The notes: generated by a model not told the origin, from the letters alone. A DNA stretch of 64,000 nt from Casuarius casuarius (GCA_003342895.1 PTFA01000271.1:372409-436408); one strand, 5' to 3'. Shown: positions 13,681 to 27,299, counted from the first letter of the stretch. Translations and numbers: made by a program.

Positions 13681-14160
13681 ACAGAAGCGCGTACCCAATA
13701 CTACCATGCCATCGCTCATGGAGGGAACCGCTCTTTGCACCTCCCAGCTGAGGATGCCCAGTGTGCCGATGACAGCGGTGCTCCCAGCCTCGTCTGGGCA
13801 GGGGCTGACACTGCTCCTTGTCGCTCAGAGCAGCACCAGGGCTGCCTGCTGCCACGGCATCGTTGTGCCGCTGGAGCATGGCATCATCTTGCCCTGCCGT
13901 TACACTCTCCGTGCAGAGCAGTCCGTCTGTAGTTAGACTGCGGCTGCCCGACCCCCGCTGCACGCCCCATCTGCAGCAGCTTTCTATTGGGCTCAGGAGC
14001 CTTCCCAGACATGGCTTCGCGGTGCTGCTGCGCGTCCAGCTGCGGGGCTGCCCAGCTTGCGCGCTCATTCAGAGACGCGAGCGGCATTTCTCAATGAGCG
14101 GTGGCAGAGCTGCCGAGCACAGTAATCACTCCCCAGGCAGCCAGCAGCTCCCAGAAATCG
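13681..14160. promoter_or_regulatory. CpG-island-like block inside the FGF12 intron
   Basis: By hand count this 480-bp block holds about 31 CpG dinucleotides in sequence that is roughly 60% G+C, giving an observed/expected ratio near 0.7, while the surrounding intron is AT-rich and CpG-poor. An ATTGG (inverted CCAAT) lies near 13986 and a CCAAT at 14164-14168. A possible 5' splice site, CCAG|GTGACT, follows at 14171-14180. Long overlapping open frames on both strands here are expected in GC-rich DNA and show no recognised protein. Candidate roles are an alternative or antisense promoter, an orphan CpG island or an enhancer. None is shown by the sequence; a GC-rich decayed insertion is the main alternative. 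Confidence 0.5.
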
Positions 14161-14316
14161 CAGCCAATCCCCAGGTGACTGCAGGTTTCCCAGACAGGCT
14201 CCTGTAATGGTTTTGCTGAGTGTGTGTGTGTGCATCGATGGAATATAGAGTAATCCATCTCCCTAACTGATCATCTGCACACATCTGGGTGGTCATGTCA
14301 ATGGGCATTTTTCAAA

Positions 14317-14340
14317 GAAGCCGAGTGCTGACTCGGCTTC
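14317..14340. repeat. Perfect 10-bp inverted repeat with GCTG loop
   Basis: The arm GAAGCCGAGT (14317-14326) and its exact complement ACTCGGCTTC (14331-14340) enclose a four-base loop. The stem is GC-rich and would fold stably in RNA or single-stranded DNA. It lies about 160 bp past the CpG-rich block and about 160 bp before a longer hairpin. The function is unknown. Confidence 0.65.
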
Positions 14341-14503
14341 AGGGGTTGACTGTGCATTCGCCAAGTACCCTGGGCCTGACTTCAACCTCACGTCCTCATT
14401 TAATAGTGATGCTTCTGCACGGATGTCTGCGGAGCTTCTCCTGCTTTACAGAAGTGCAAAGGAGAATCCAGTTGAACTTTCTGTGTCCAAGGCTAAGAGC
14501 CTG

Positions 14504-14546
14504 GGATAGATTTTCCTGACCATGGCAGGTCAGGAAAAATCTGTCC
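14504..14546 (+). repeat. 18-bp imperfect inverted repeat with 6-base loop
   Basis: The left arm at 14504-14521 and right arm at 14528-14546 pair over about 18 bp. The inner 11 bp (TTTTCCTGACC against GGTCAGGAAAA) are perfect. The outer part has one single-base bulge and one position that would be a G-U wobble in a + strand RNA. The loop is ATGGCA. This is the longest stem I found in the window. It is shorter than a typical animal pre-microRNA stem, so a microRNA is possible only if pairing continues in a way I did not see. A remnant of a foldback element is the alternative. Confidence 0.6.
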
Positions 14547-17500
14547 TCTTGCATCCCACCCCTAGCTGATGCTAGAAGGAAAGGGGAGGGAGGCAGATGC
14601 AGCCAGCCATTTCCAATGCTCCCCTGAAGGACCAGGCTGACCCAGATTATATGGAGGTTGTTTCAGCTTGCATCTGGACGTCCAGTCCACATTTCCATCT
14701 ACGTATGGTGGGTAATATTATTGGGATCAAGGATAAATTGAACATCTGTTTTTTCTAAGACAGAAATGGCTTAGGGAGCAATCCATGGTACCTTATGCCC
14801 TCCCTGAGCAGGCCTGACATAGTGCAAAACCCCCCAAATGACAGTCACGTCCATTTAGCTCTCTTCTTTGATTCAAAGCATCATTGAATGTGGTCTCTCT
14901 AATGTTCTGTGTGATAACTGCCATTTTTTAATATACTCTGCAATTTCAAATACAAGAAAACTGGAGTTAGCACAAACCAGACTCATGTTTATTTTTTAAA
15001 GCAAATCTAATTACTCTGTCTTAGTGGAATTGCCTTTTTTTCAAAGGATTGGATTGAGATCTAGAAAACAAGTTGGAGGCAGATGCTAATCATTTTGCAT
15101 AGAAATTACTAAGATTTATTTTACAAATATTTTATGCAGGTTTTTAGTTTAACAATTAAAATCTGGGGTTTTTTTCAAAATGTTTTCAGTAATATCTACA
15201 GACATTTAACAAAATACTTCAGGATCTATATCTATTTATTTACTTTCCATCCAAAAATAATTTTTTTAAAAGTATATATTTCATGTGAAGATAAAAACAG
15301 ACAATTTTCTTTTTTTCTCTAAATCACAGACATCTTTAATGGGGAGAACTGGTGAGTTTTCTGAGTGAGCTGAGTTCACAGTAGTGCTGACAAGGAACAG
15401 AGAGTCCAATGGAGTTTTTATAGAAGACAGAGTCACAATTTATTGCTTTTTTTAAAGGCTCTAAAAAAGCTATTGATTGGAAGATGAAGCCATCTGTCCT
15501 CTCACTGTCTTGTACCTGGTCGTGTTATTTCCACCAAGTAGAGAGTAGGGAAATTAAATGAGTGGGGTTTATTATAAGCCTGTTCTGAGAGGTCCCTGCA
15601 CCAAGTCATAGAGTAAAGTGGGTGCTGCTTATCCTACCATTAGCTCTGGAGGAGGATGGCTTGTCAGAAGCATGGCGAGGGCAGGTAACGTGAGGTTTTG
15701 CTATGTTTTGCTGCTTTTAACCCACTCTGTACCTTTGGGATGAAGAGAAAATGTTGGACTCTAAGTCTGCCCATCTAGCACATTTCATCAACAGTGAATC
15801 CATCTTTAAAAACAAAAACCCTGCATGCCTCAGAGGTGTAGCCAATAGCTCGGTGCTTTTCAAAAATACCTTCAGTTATCTGAGTTTTCAGTCTGTGAAA
15901 CATTTACTGTTAAGAACTACCTTGTTAGTGTGAAGCCTGTTAAGCTCACCTGCAGTTTCCTATTTTTGTCCAGCTCTTCTCAGTCCAAGACAACCGAAAC
16001 AGCAGTTCCCACTTGATTTAACATAATTACCACAACTAATTTTGTCAGTAAAGCTGGTAGAGGTACTACTGTTAATGTCCAAATAGACCTTTTTTCTTGG
16101 TTTTCACAAAGCCCCCAATGAGAGATGTGGGCAGAAACTAAGTGACACAATATAGCTGTTCCTTGTAAATGTCAGAGGCTTGACATTGGCCACCAAGAAG
16201 ATACTGATGAAGAAAAACATACTGGTGTGAGTGCTAAATAGATTTAGAAGACATGCCAAATGTGCAGTGTTTGGGAGAGCGGCCTGAGCCCCTCAGAAGC
16301 GCTGCCCATGTCCTGCTTGTCTGTCCCGTCTCTTTTTCCATGAGCCTGTTTTCGTTCTCCATCTTTGTGTCTGGTCTGCACCTGCGGGGTCTGCAGGAGA
16401 GATTTCTGGTGCTTGAACCTGCAGAGCTCTGGTGGCTCCAGAGGACGGAGCTGGATTCTCCCCGCTTTCTTTGCTGTGGCAAAAGCGGCACAGAGTCGTT
16501 ATCGCTGGTGACAGGTTGCATGGTGGGAAAGCCACGGCTGAGCTTCAAAATCCCAGGCGGGTGACAGGCTGGTAATTGGAAAGTCACTTTTTTGAGTGTT
16601 TTCATGAAAACTGAGCCCATTTCTTAAAGGGTCAGTGAAAACAGCTAAAGAGCCCTTGCGGTGCTTTTCCGCTGCACCACTTTGCTGCCTGCCCCTTCCT
16701 CTGTATTTTGGGTGTGTGACTTTGTGTGTGTAGTTTATTTTTATAGGCTTTTACTGTCCTGTCAGCAATATAGGATTATATATACTAAATTATCATTTAA
16801 GGCAGAAGGAAATTTATCCCAGTGTATGTTTGTCTTTGCATGGCACAGTGGGAGCTCAGTTGTTGCTGATGTAGTGATATGCATAATAAGAAAAATTATA
16901 ATAATGAACAAAAATGGCATTATTTAACTAGAACTTATCCGTCAAATCTGTGGGGTTTCTAAAACTGCCTAATGGACATAACTGGAATGTTTTTTGATGT
17001 TGTTGCAATGGTTGGTTAGTGTCCTAAAGTGGTATTTCAACCAAATTGTGCGAAAGGAGGAATCAACCAGCCAACTTACAGAAAACAATTGGAGAGCTTT
17101 CTTTATTTGTCTCATTTTGGGAAAGCTTAAGCACTTAATAGAATTCACCCTTTTTGCTTTACTTTTTGAAATGTTCCTTAAGTAGATGCTTTTAAACACG
17201 TCCACTTTAAAATAACAGAATAATTTTACTGCTTTATTTTGTACACATGATATATGCTATGACATGTGTGTTTGTGAACTTCAGAAAACATTATACTGCA
17301 ATAATTTTAAAACAGATACTTACCTTAGAACTTTCAATTTTATATAACTTCTAAATAGAATCTAAAAGTTTTGCTTTCTGAAAGAACATTTTCAAAAAGC
17401 ATTTGCTGTTAAATTTCTGCTTCATTGAAAACTAAAAGAATAGTCTTTTCTCCAAGTTGAAATTAAAACAAATGTTGAAAATCCAAATATCTCATGCACT

Positions 17501-19659
17501 GTAAATTCCATGTTTTGGGCAACCTAGTAGCTTCCCCTCACTGACTACAAACTTTTCAGTCCTCCTAAGGATAATTTTATTAATACCTTTCTTATTGATG
17601 GGGGTGAGCAAGGCATGGGAAATGGGATTGAGTTGTCCAGTCTAGTTTTAGAGGTGTTCTGCATGCCCAGGAGAGCCTCAGGCCCTGCAGTCCATAGAGA
17701 TTAGACATTACATAGTGACACTATGCAGACTGGTGAGGAAATAGGCTGAAAACTGCCTGGCTCCCACGTGAGCTATGTGTTCCAAAGCAAGACAAAGCCT
17801 GGAGATAAGGAGCAGATTTAAGGAGCGCTTAAACACTGATCTTTTGGGAAACTACTTCAAACACTGTTTTATAGTGCTCTAAGTTGTCTGCATCTCTCGT
17901 TTCACTCCCTCCTCCTAAAATATTTATTTTTATAGCAAGGAAGATTCCCTCAGATAGGGGCTGAAAAGTGTTTTTATCTGCATGGTGCTAATGATTGATG
18001 CAAACTTCACGCATGCGGCACAACTCTGTGATTTCTGCTGCTCTTTATCTTCTGTGACTTCAAGTCTGCCTGGCTCCGTAGGTTTGTTGCACATTGGATT
18101 TACTGTCATACCAGCAACACTTTATATAACCCCAAAAGCACTTGGGAATACATACCTCCTGAGTGTTGCTGAATGCTCAAAATGTTCACTCTTAAATGAG
18201 GTCTGCAGTAAATACATGGCAATACTCCAGATGCTTTGCTCTGATGTTGGTCATGGGCTTTCCATTAGGGAGGCTGGAGAAACTCCTCAAGTCCTGTGAG
18301 TGGCAAGGATTTGCTGAGGAGAGTAACCTTCAGCTTAGAGCTTGTTTGAGAGAGCACCACTCACCTGAGTGATGAGTACAACAGTGCCTGCCTTCACTCG
18401 TGGGGGCTCTGACCTTGTTTGGGTCCTGCAGAAGGGATTTTTTTGATGAGAGTGTTTCTTCAGAAGATGCTTATTCATTGCAACTGGAGCTTTTTGCAGG
18501 AATGTAGTAGTTTTAAGGAAGCCAGTGAGACGGTTCGTTTGGCCAGGATGAATTTACTTAGTTAAGTTAAAGCCTGGAAAAAGAAAAAACCAGCTTGATG
18601 ACTTTGACTCAGTGAAGGGTTGAGCTGAGGGCACTGTCACAGAGCCCCCAGCCAGCTGCCTCTTGGCTCTTGATTTAAGAGAGGTTTACTAGTATTTCCC
18701 TGATTTTTAAATCTTAAAAAATCTGTGGTATGTGGCATGTTTTCCTCCTGGGTATAGTTGAGAGCAGCTTCCTCCTCAAGACTTCATACAAATACAGTAC
18801 AAATGGCAAAGACGTAGCCTCCCCATTGGGCCTCCTCGTTCTTATCTCCCCCATGACCAGCACAGGCTCAGGAGATGTCTCTAACAGGCCCATTTGTTTT
18901 TTTTTCTTGGGCAGATGTGAGACTGCATCTCTGTATCTGAAGAAATATTTAGATGTCAAAAATCTTTAAAATTACTTCTTTCTCCTTTTTGAAAAATTCC
19001 CAGGCTTTGTGCCAGCATTTTTTCCTACCCCTTTGAAAATAAGTAAGTTGCATACTTGTTTCTTGTGTTCCACTTCTGCACATCTACTTAAATGTCCCTT
19101 ATAAGCAACCTTTTGCCTACAAGTATTTAAAGAAGCGACAGTGTTTTGGACAGTGACCATTGTACGCTCCTGGCCCATCATTGGGAAGGTAGGAGTGAGC
19201 CCAAAGGGAGGCACTGGTAATAGCAGATGAGCAGCAAGGCATTATCTTTCCTCTCAATTCTCTTTTTATTTTTTTGCTTAGTATTTCAGCCCAAATCCTT
19301 AGAAATGGGATCTGGGAGAACGTACATCCTCCACAATATTTCAAGATTCCCAGCACAAACAGTGGCTCTTGACATGCAGACAAGGGCATTGCTCTGGCTG
19401 TGTTTCCAGCTTACTGGGACACAAATTACTGAGTTTTCCTGCACATTTTTCAAGCCCATTTACTGTGGGCTGTTTTGTAAACTGCAGCTCTCCATTGTCA
19501 GTGAAGGTGAGAGCCTTCTCTTTCAGCAGGGAGTTTTCTAGATTTGTGTTATTGCTGAGAGCTGGCATTGCTGATGCCTGTTGTTTTCTGTCGTTAAACT
19601 GACTGTAATGCGTGACCACTGTGTATCAGTCAGTGCTGCCTAATTTAGGAGATCAGTGA

Positions 19660-19983
<324 letters not shown>

Positions 19984-22285
19984 TAGAGATGGGGGTGTCG
20001 AGGAGCAAGACCAGGAAGCAAGGACAGTAGTTGCAGAATTTCAGAGTGGTGCTGGGCTGCACTATTAGCATTTCATCCACTTTCCTTCCTGTATCTGCGC
20101 ATTATCCCAAAGGGGATTCTCAGCTGTGGGGTGCAAAAGGATGAATTTAAATGTCCTGCCACATGAGAAGTTGCTGGGAAGGGAAAGAAGCCCTCCAGCT
20201 GTGTTTTACATCTAGGCCAAAAGTTTAGAGGGAATTAGATTTGGAAAAGATCATAATGTTGTGCTTTCCATGATGATTTTCTCAACATCATTCAGTGGGT
20301 TTCCAGTCCCATTTTGAGGCAGTACAGGTAGGATTTACCTCACCTGACTTTAGACTGTGAGACTCTGTTCATACTAATGGGAGAGAAATGTGTTCCTCCA
20401 GCACGGTTGTGGACTTAAATTTTATGTCTACCTTAAGAAAAAATGACTTACGCACATGTCTTTCCTTGTCTGTAAAGAGACCTTACTAAGTCAGTCACTG
20501 GTGGTGGAGATACCTCCATCATAGATGTCCAAAGTTAGGTGAGCTGCTGTCATCCCAGCTGCCTCCATTACAGCATGAGGCTTTAGTGAAAGCAGCTGAA
20601 TTGAATTTTTGCCCTCCTGTTACAGCTACCTACACACTACTGAACTGTGCCACATGTTCATGCTGGGAGATTTTGCTTTTTATGGGCTGGCCACTAGATA
20701 AATGGAGAACCATAGTCTCCAGTGTGATGACCCTAGTACTTGACAAGTACTAATTTGATTTCAGAAACAAGAAAACTCCAAGTTCTTTTTCTGTTGCATG
20801 AAAAAAGCTCAACATTTTGATCCTGAAAGTAGGTAAAAGTGGAGGTGTAATCATTTGGCCCCTACACTGGCTTCTCTGTCTAGCATGCAGTCCATTCACT
20901 GCCTCTTCCCTTTTGGCTTTCTGACTCCATCCCTGACCTGCTAGTGGCCACCCTTGGGACACTGCAGCCCAGTGGTTGGCCTCAGCTGCACGGCTGTGTG
21001 GAAGAAAGCAACTAATGCTTTGCTGACAGGTACCACATAAGCAGTGGAAGCCTCAGCTAAAGTCTGCGCACCGGTAGCTGTTCTACAGCTCCACAGCAAA
21101 GGCCCAGGGCTGTGTGTGTAAGTGAAAGGCCAATTCAAGAAGGCATGCTGAAATCTTCTGTTGAACTGTTGAAGCAAAGGACAGGTAGGGAAATTAATCT
21201 CTGAGCATTCCCAGAATATCTGTGGCCTTTGCACAGGAAATGGAGGTGAGGGACGAGTAGAGAGTGGCCAGGAGTCGTCTTGTCCTGTGCTTGTTTTCAA
21301 TAGCCTTTCTGCAGCTGGGAGCTTTTCAATTGTTTATTTGAAGCATTAGCAGGACTGTCTTGCTAGAGCCCACTCTGTTTTGCTAAGGGACAGGGCCTGT
21401 TTAGGGCATGAGGTCCGTCACCAGCTTCTCTTCCGTCTCCTCCTCTCCTGCCTTGGCTGGGATTTGAGTCTTTTGCAAATGATAGCTTTCACAGCTGTGT
21501 TTCCTAGCTCCTGGTATTTGCTGCCTGCCTATGTGGTTCCTTTGAACACAGGCTTCTTTTTTTGATGTAGTGCACTTGGTGTCTGTTGAATGGCTCAATA
21601 GTTGTCTTTTGCATGCATTTAACTAGGACATTCCTGTGGCTCTTCTAGCTGAGCCTTGCCACAGCAGAGGTGCTTGACCCACAGCAGCGTTCTCATTGCA
21701 GCAAATGCCGCTGTGGCTTTCATTTTGAAAAACCCAGCCCAACCCAAGAGCTTCCCTTTCCTGCAGTTGCATCCTCCCACGCTTGCTTCAATCACAGCTG
21801 TCACATAACCTCCTGAGCGAGTGAGCGCTTTGGAAGTTGGCAGCCAAATTAAGGGCTCCTCCACCCCTTCCCTCCTCCACAGGCTTTGCAGTCAGCCTCT
21901 GTGAGTGCTGCTGCATCAAAGAGCTGGCAGTCTCCCAAGCCAAGGCACGTGTCAGCTTCCCAAAGCATTCAGCTGTCTGGGACTGTGACTCCAGACGGAG
22001 GACTCTGTTCCCCAGCCTAAGATTCATTGTCGGTAGCAGAGGGTTGTGGGGAGGGTTGGAGTAAAATGGGCTCAGCTCCACGTGACTTGTCTGCACTGCA
22101 TCCATCAAAGTCTCTGTGAGCAAAGTTTGCAAGAAGATATTAGAGAAAAGGGGCAATTCTTTCCCTGTTTTTAAGAGCATCTTTCTCTCTGTCTTAACTC
22201 TAAGGAATATTCAAAGCACTCTCCTGCTACATTTGCACATCCCTTCTGTTGAATGCCATGGCGTGCCCCAGCATGTGGGCTTTGC

Positions 22286-22310
22286 TTTTTTCTTTTTTTT
22301 TTTTTTTTTT
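22286..22310. repeat. Poly-T tract in last FGF12 intron
   Basis: About 24 T residues interrupted by one C run directly into CAG. It resembles an acceptor polypyrimidine tract, but no coding segment with a following donor was recognised downstream. It is best treated as a homopolymer repeat. Confidence 0.8.
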
Positions 22311-22644
22311 CAGCTCCCATCTGCATTACACACCCAGGTTTCCTTTTGTTCAGGTACCACCATGAGCATTAATACTGCGACACGATGGCTGACACAGTAA
22401 TGTATACAAGGATGAATCTAGTCCCTTGGGAAAGAGAGGTGTTACATGCATTGCTAGGAATCACTTCACCCACCACTTCAATAGCAATTATCTCTGAGAT
22501 GAAACTTCCCAGTCGTTCACTTTGTGCAGAAAAATTATGCAGCAGCTTAGTGAAGAAAGCGTTTGCAGGAACAGGAAACGTGGAAAAGCCCACATTGCTC
22601 ATACAGCAACTGAGGGATAGTTTTTACTCCCTTTGCTTTCCATT

Positions 22645-22675
22645 TGTGTATGTATGTGTGTATCTATCTATCTGT
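22645..22675. repeat. Short TGTA / TATC microsatellite
   Basis: A few TGTA units grade into three to four CTAT units. It is a simple repeat with no other feature. Confidence 0.6.
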
Positions 22676-23853
22676 AGCTTTTAGTAACACCTAGGGTTTA
22701 ATGTTATGCCAATACTGTAGAATGCTTTGATTCACATCATAGATGGTCAGCAAATTGGAGTTGTTCTGTGTGAAAGTTACCATACACAAACTCGAAAGGT
22801 TTTGGTAGTTTGTTGGTAGGATGGTGGGGGGTTTTTTTGGTTTTTTCTTTTTGGTTTAGCGTAGGTAGGCTTTGTTTGTTTTTGGAAATAACATCAAGCT
22901 TAATCAATACAAAAGCATGAAAAACTTACTGAGTAATAACAGGGGAAACGTTAAGTTCCTCTCCTATCTGCGCACAGGCAAAGCCAAGGCAAACAGCCTG
23001 GCAGGCAGTAGTTAATGTACTGTGAGGTGCCAGTTTTGGTTAAAAACACACATACGCAACACATTTCTTTTGATATTTTATTTCTGATCACTGATCATTC
23101 GAGCTAAATGAGCCTTTAAAGTGCAGACATATAGATTGGACCAGACTGCACAACAAATTAGCTTCAGTATAATTGTCACTTGGACACCAAGCAATCTTTT
23201 AAAGCAATTTCAGTCTCTTTAAGTGTCTGTAGTGATTAGGGGTGGACAAACACTACCATCCATGATGCCTGTTCTTTCAAACAGCTATACCCAGCTCAAA
23301 TAAGGGGAGACATTTCCATTCACTGCATTCAGAATTATATCAGATGCTTATTTTGGATGTGCTCTGTTGTTTATATTTGCTTCTCCTTGAAGACATCATT
23401 TCCAGATTTCCTCTCCCAAAGAGCTACATTTCACTTCTCATCCAACCTAAACCAGAATGTTTTTGGGTTCAGTGATCCAGCCACAGAAAGTAGAAGACAA
23501 CTCTTCCTCCATCCTAGTCAGCAGAGCTGCCCTCTAAATCCAAATTCATGCTGCTTCAGCCCCCATGACTTGGGATGATATCCAATGTGAAGGTGCCCTG
23601 GTAACGACTAGTCTGTTCCATTTACTACCACTGATGGATATCAGAGTGCAGGGAACAGCATGGCAGCCCCAAGATTTTTTTCCCAGTGTATCTCTCCATG
23701 GTAACAACATCCCAGATTTGCTAAAGCAGAGGCCTCAGATGTTGCAAAGAAGTGCAAAGACACTGTTGAGTAGGAAGATGTGGTAGGCCTGGTGAAAATG
23801 ATTTATAAGCATAACCTTTATCCATACAAAGTTTTAGGTAGTGTTCTTTTTTT

Positions 23854-23882
23854 AAACAAACAAACAAACAAACAAACAAACC
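23854..23882. repeat. (AAAC)n microsatellite
   Basis: About seven tandem AAAC units follow a T run. It is a simple tetranucleotide repeat in the last FGF12 intron. Confidence 0.9.
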
Positions 23883-25726
23883 TCTTATCAGTCTTTTGTT
23901 AAACACTGCTCTTCTTATGGGTCTTTCTTGCAGGAGACAGGCTTTGGTATGTTGTCTTTCCTGCACTAACTCACTTGTTCATCTATCAAAACTCCTAATT
24001 ATAGTATTCGACAGCAAATGCAATGTATCTTAACCATATATTTCCTTGGCTTTTTGTCATACTAGGCTCTGTTTCTCACCTGAACCAAGTGTGATTCCAT
24101 CTGGCAGCACCCTGCACATTTAGCCGCCAGATAGATGCAAGCTCAAATGGCTCTGAAATGCATCAGCTGGGACTGGGTTTAGAACAGAGTAATTAGAGGC
24201 AGAAAACAAGGGTGCATAATCACTTGCTCCCTCCTGCCCCTAGCTGCTGCTTAGACAATTAATTCTCTCCACTGAAGCATTAGCCAATGCAGCAGCCATT
24301 GCCTCCCACTACTGCAGCCACTGACACCCCAAGCTGTGGCATCTATCCTGGGAAACAGGCTTGTGTCCTGGGCTGCCTGCTAGAGGGTATGTGCCGAGCC
24401 TTTCCCAGACACTGCTGCACAATGGGACCGGGGCGCTTTGCAAGCCTGCAGGGCTGACGACCTACCTATCTCCAGAATGGCCACTTGGTAAATTTTGGTT
24501 CCTCGTAATTCCCCGGGCTGTGGGGCAAGGAAAGCCAGGCGTGAAGCAGGATGCATGGGATACATGCAATGTTCTCTCATAAGCGCTGCCCCATATCCTA
24601 CAGAGAAACAGAATTTGTTGCCTCTGTTGAACCTTGTCAGTTTGTAATGATGCCAAGTGAGAAACACTAGGATCAGGACACTAAGTGGTGCATGTTTCCC
24701 AAACTCAGCCAGTCCCTAAGGCCCAGGGAGAGAGCAGAGGGTGATTTCAGTTTCACCACTGTGGTGGGCGCAGAGACGCTCACCTGGATCAGGTGCATAT
24801 GGGTGGCATGCCAGTGCCATGCTTGGGAAGCAGATGTGAGGCTGCGATCCTGTGCCAGCACATAGGCAGGAGATTCAACTGCTCCTGGGTGACAGGCAGT
24901 CCTCACCATGCCTTGGCATTTGGGAAGGGTGCCCCCCGCCCCCTTCTCGCTTGCCTGTACCTCCAGTCATCTTTCTGCCTAACTGCTGGCAAATTTGTTT
25001 GTTTGTGCATGCGAATGTTAGGCACTCGTGGATAGCAGGCAAGCAGAGACTTGAAAACCACACGATGCAGTCATGGGCACAGCTCTGCTCCTGCTCGCCC
25101 TCTTCCATTTATGCCCGTGGCTGTACAGCAGATGAGGCTAATGGCACGTTCCAATTAAAGCATGAATATGTATGTGTTGATTAGAATCTGGGACATGAGA
25201 GCTGATTAATCTGATTGAAGCTCCAAAGCATTAGCTTGGTTTACAGACAGTATGGGCTGTATTTGGCTTGGTGTGTGGGTGTAGGTGAGTGGGAGAAGCA
25301 AGGAAAAGCAGGGAGGGGAATCTTGTTCTAGCCAAATTTACTCATCCTTCCAAAGCTGCCATGTGCTGTGTATGTAGACGCAGGCCTCCCAAGCAGCTGG
25401 GCATGCTGTCACACTGCTGCTAGGTTACCTCGATGCAGTTGATAGGCACAGTGTAGCTCCACACAGACACTGGGACCCCAAACAGACCTGTCAGCGAGTG
25501 CAGGTCATCCTGAAAAAGAAGGCATTTGGTTTAATGCTGGGAAAATCTGCTGGCCCCTCACAATGGTGCATTTACAAACAGATCGCCTCTACCACCCCTC
25601 GATCCGTGACTGCCATCCCTGTGTGTGAGTCACACTCAAGCTTCCTCAGTACAAATTGAAAGGCAAGACCTTGTGTTGCACAACATGTCACACTGTCCTC
25701 AAAACTCCATGCGTACACTTCTGTCT

Positions 25727-25756
25727 GTGCACACACACACATGTGTCTGTGTGCAC
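25727..25756. repeat. 30-bp alternating CA/TG near-perfect palindrome
   Basis: The segment starts GTGCACACACAC and ends TGTGTGCAC. It equals its own reverse complement except for one mismatched base pair (positions 10 and 21 of the segment), centred on CATG. Almost every step alternates purine and pyrimidine, a composition known to favour Z-DNA or cruciform extrusion. Further CA/TG-rich stretches continue to about 25920. Confidence 0.7.
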
Positions 25757-27299
25757 ACATGCACGTAGGTATCTTGGTGCGCACAGGTCTGTAACCTCTG
25801 CGGAGTGCTGGGTGTAGCTCCGCACATGCACACAACCGTGTTGTGTAGGAGAATATCCAGGCACTAATCCGTGTGTGACACCATATAAATACTGTGCACA
25901 CTGATACTGTAGGTGTGCCCAAGTACTGAAAATACACGTCCCATGCTGCTATAGATTTTCTGGCCTGGTCTGTTGGCACAGCCCATCTAGTGCTGATGCT
26001 TTGACAGTTCTGTCTGAAAAGCCCAATCTCAGCTGCCTCCAGCCGTGCTCCTTGTCAATACTTGTATTGTTCACTAGACTAGAAGATAAACTTCTAATTC
26101 CTGTCCTCTTTGCTTGCTTACTACAGGGTTTCTTAAATTTTTAGCTGCAAAACTTGTTTACTTCTGTAGCTTGATTTAGATTCAATACTCTGTGGGCCTT
26201 GTTAGCAACTCAATGTTTTTGCCCAAAGGCCATGGTGAGCGGCAGGGAGCAATGGCCAGCTGAGGAATGGGAACATGTAGGGGTGCTGCCACTGCCGACC
26301 TGGCTCATTTCCAGCCCTTGTGTTTAAGCACGCAGCTCAGCTCAGTGAAGTTGCAGGTACACTGCAAAGATCTGCCAAACCAGAGTTCCTGCACCCTCTG
26401 CTATGGCCTTGCACATTGCCTCCAGCCCACTGCTTCTCCCTCTCCTTGCTGCACTAAGCAATGCCTTAGTTTCCCAAATCCTCAGAGTATGGACTGTGGG
26501 AGCTCTTATGCCCCACCACTCCTTTGCTGCCACTGTGAACTAGGCGCCGTGAAGGAGCAGTGGAAATGGGGAAACTACTAAACTAGTATTGCTCCCAAAA
26601 CCCTAGCTGTGGCTTAATTTTTTCTTTTTCCTTTGTCCTTCTGGGTTTATGGGGAAATGGAGATAGGCACTGGTGAGATGAGCTTAAAATGTGCAGCTGT
26701 CTAGCAAAAGTAACTCACCCACCTCCCTCCTGCGGCTCCAATCTGGGCCCAAAGAGGTCAGGTTGAAGGCAACACTGGACTTGAGGCAGACTTTGGGTAT
26801 GCAATGGCAGGAGCCCTGGGGAAACACCTGCACAAATGCCCAACTCCGCACTGCAGACATCACCGTTAGCGATTAAGGTCCATTGCAGAAATGATGTGCA
26901 TCCTCAGAAACCTCGGTGACATCAAAAAGCTGTGGGACTTAGGCTAAGAAATTACAAGGGAACATAAGCACAAGTTTTCCTCACTTGTTAACCTTTCTCA
27001 TACTGTTCTTTAAGCTTTTACTCTCCAGCATTAGGCCATTTCCAACTCCTCTGCCAAGGAGTCTCAGCAGACTTAAGGCTGTAGTGCTGATAGGCACTTT
27101 GCTGCAACAGGCAAATATATTATCACAAGGTTTGTTGAGTGATACCTCCCAAATTGCAGGGGGCAATGGAGCAGCCAAGAGGGGATGTGAGAGCCCTTTT
27201 CCTTCTGTTGCTGCCATGCTCTACACTTTGCCTGCAGCATTCAGACAGCAGAGCTAATCTGAGCAGCTCATGGGCAGTCCTGGCAATCCTCATTCTGGC

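Noticed and set aside
13603..14207. Several overlapping open frames of 91-140 codons on both strands
   Set aside because: These are expected from GC-rich, stop-poor sequence of the CpG island; no domain recognised and no consistent single frame.
16253..16564. Second CpG-enriched patch in the intron
   Set aside because: About 12 CpGs in 300 bp by hand count, too few to call an island with confidence.
20734..20752. 8-bp inverted repeat TAGTACTT/AAGTACTA with 3-base loop
   Set aside because: Stems of this length are expected several times by chance in 64 kb.
22286..22313. Poly-T followed by CAG as a possible cryptic exon acceptor
   Set aside because: No convincing coding segment or donor follows; consistent with a homopolymer that happens to end in CAG.
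26380..26600. Possible additional MIR-like segment (GCCTTAGTTTCCCAAATCC)
   Set aside because: Only one short block matches; flanking order of MIR blocks is not seen.
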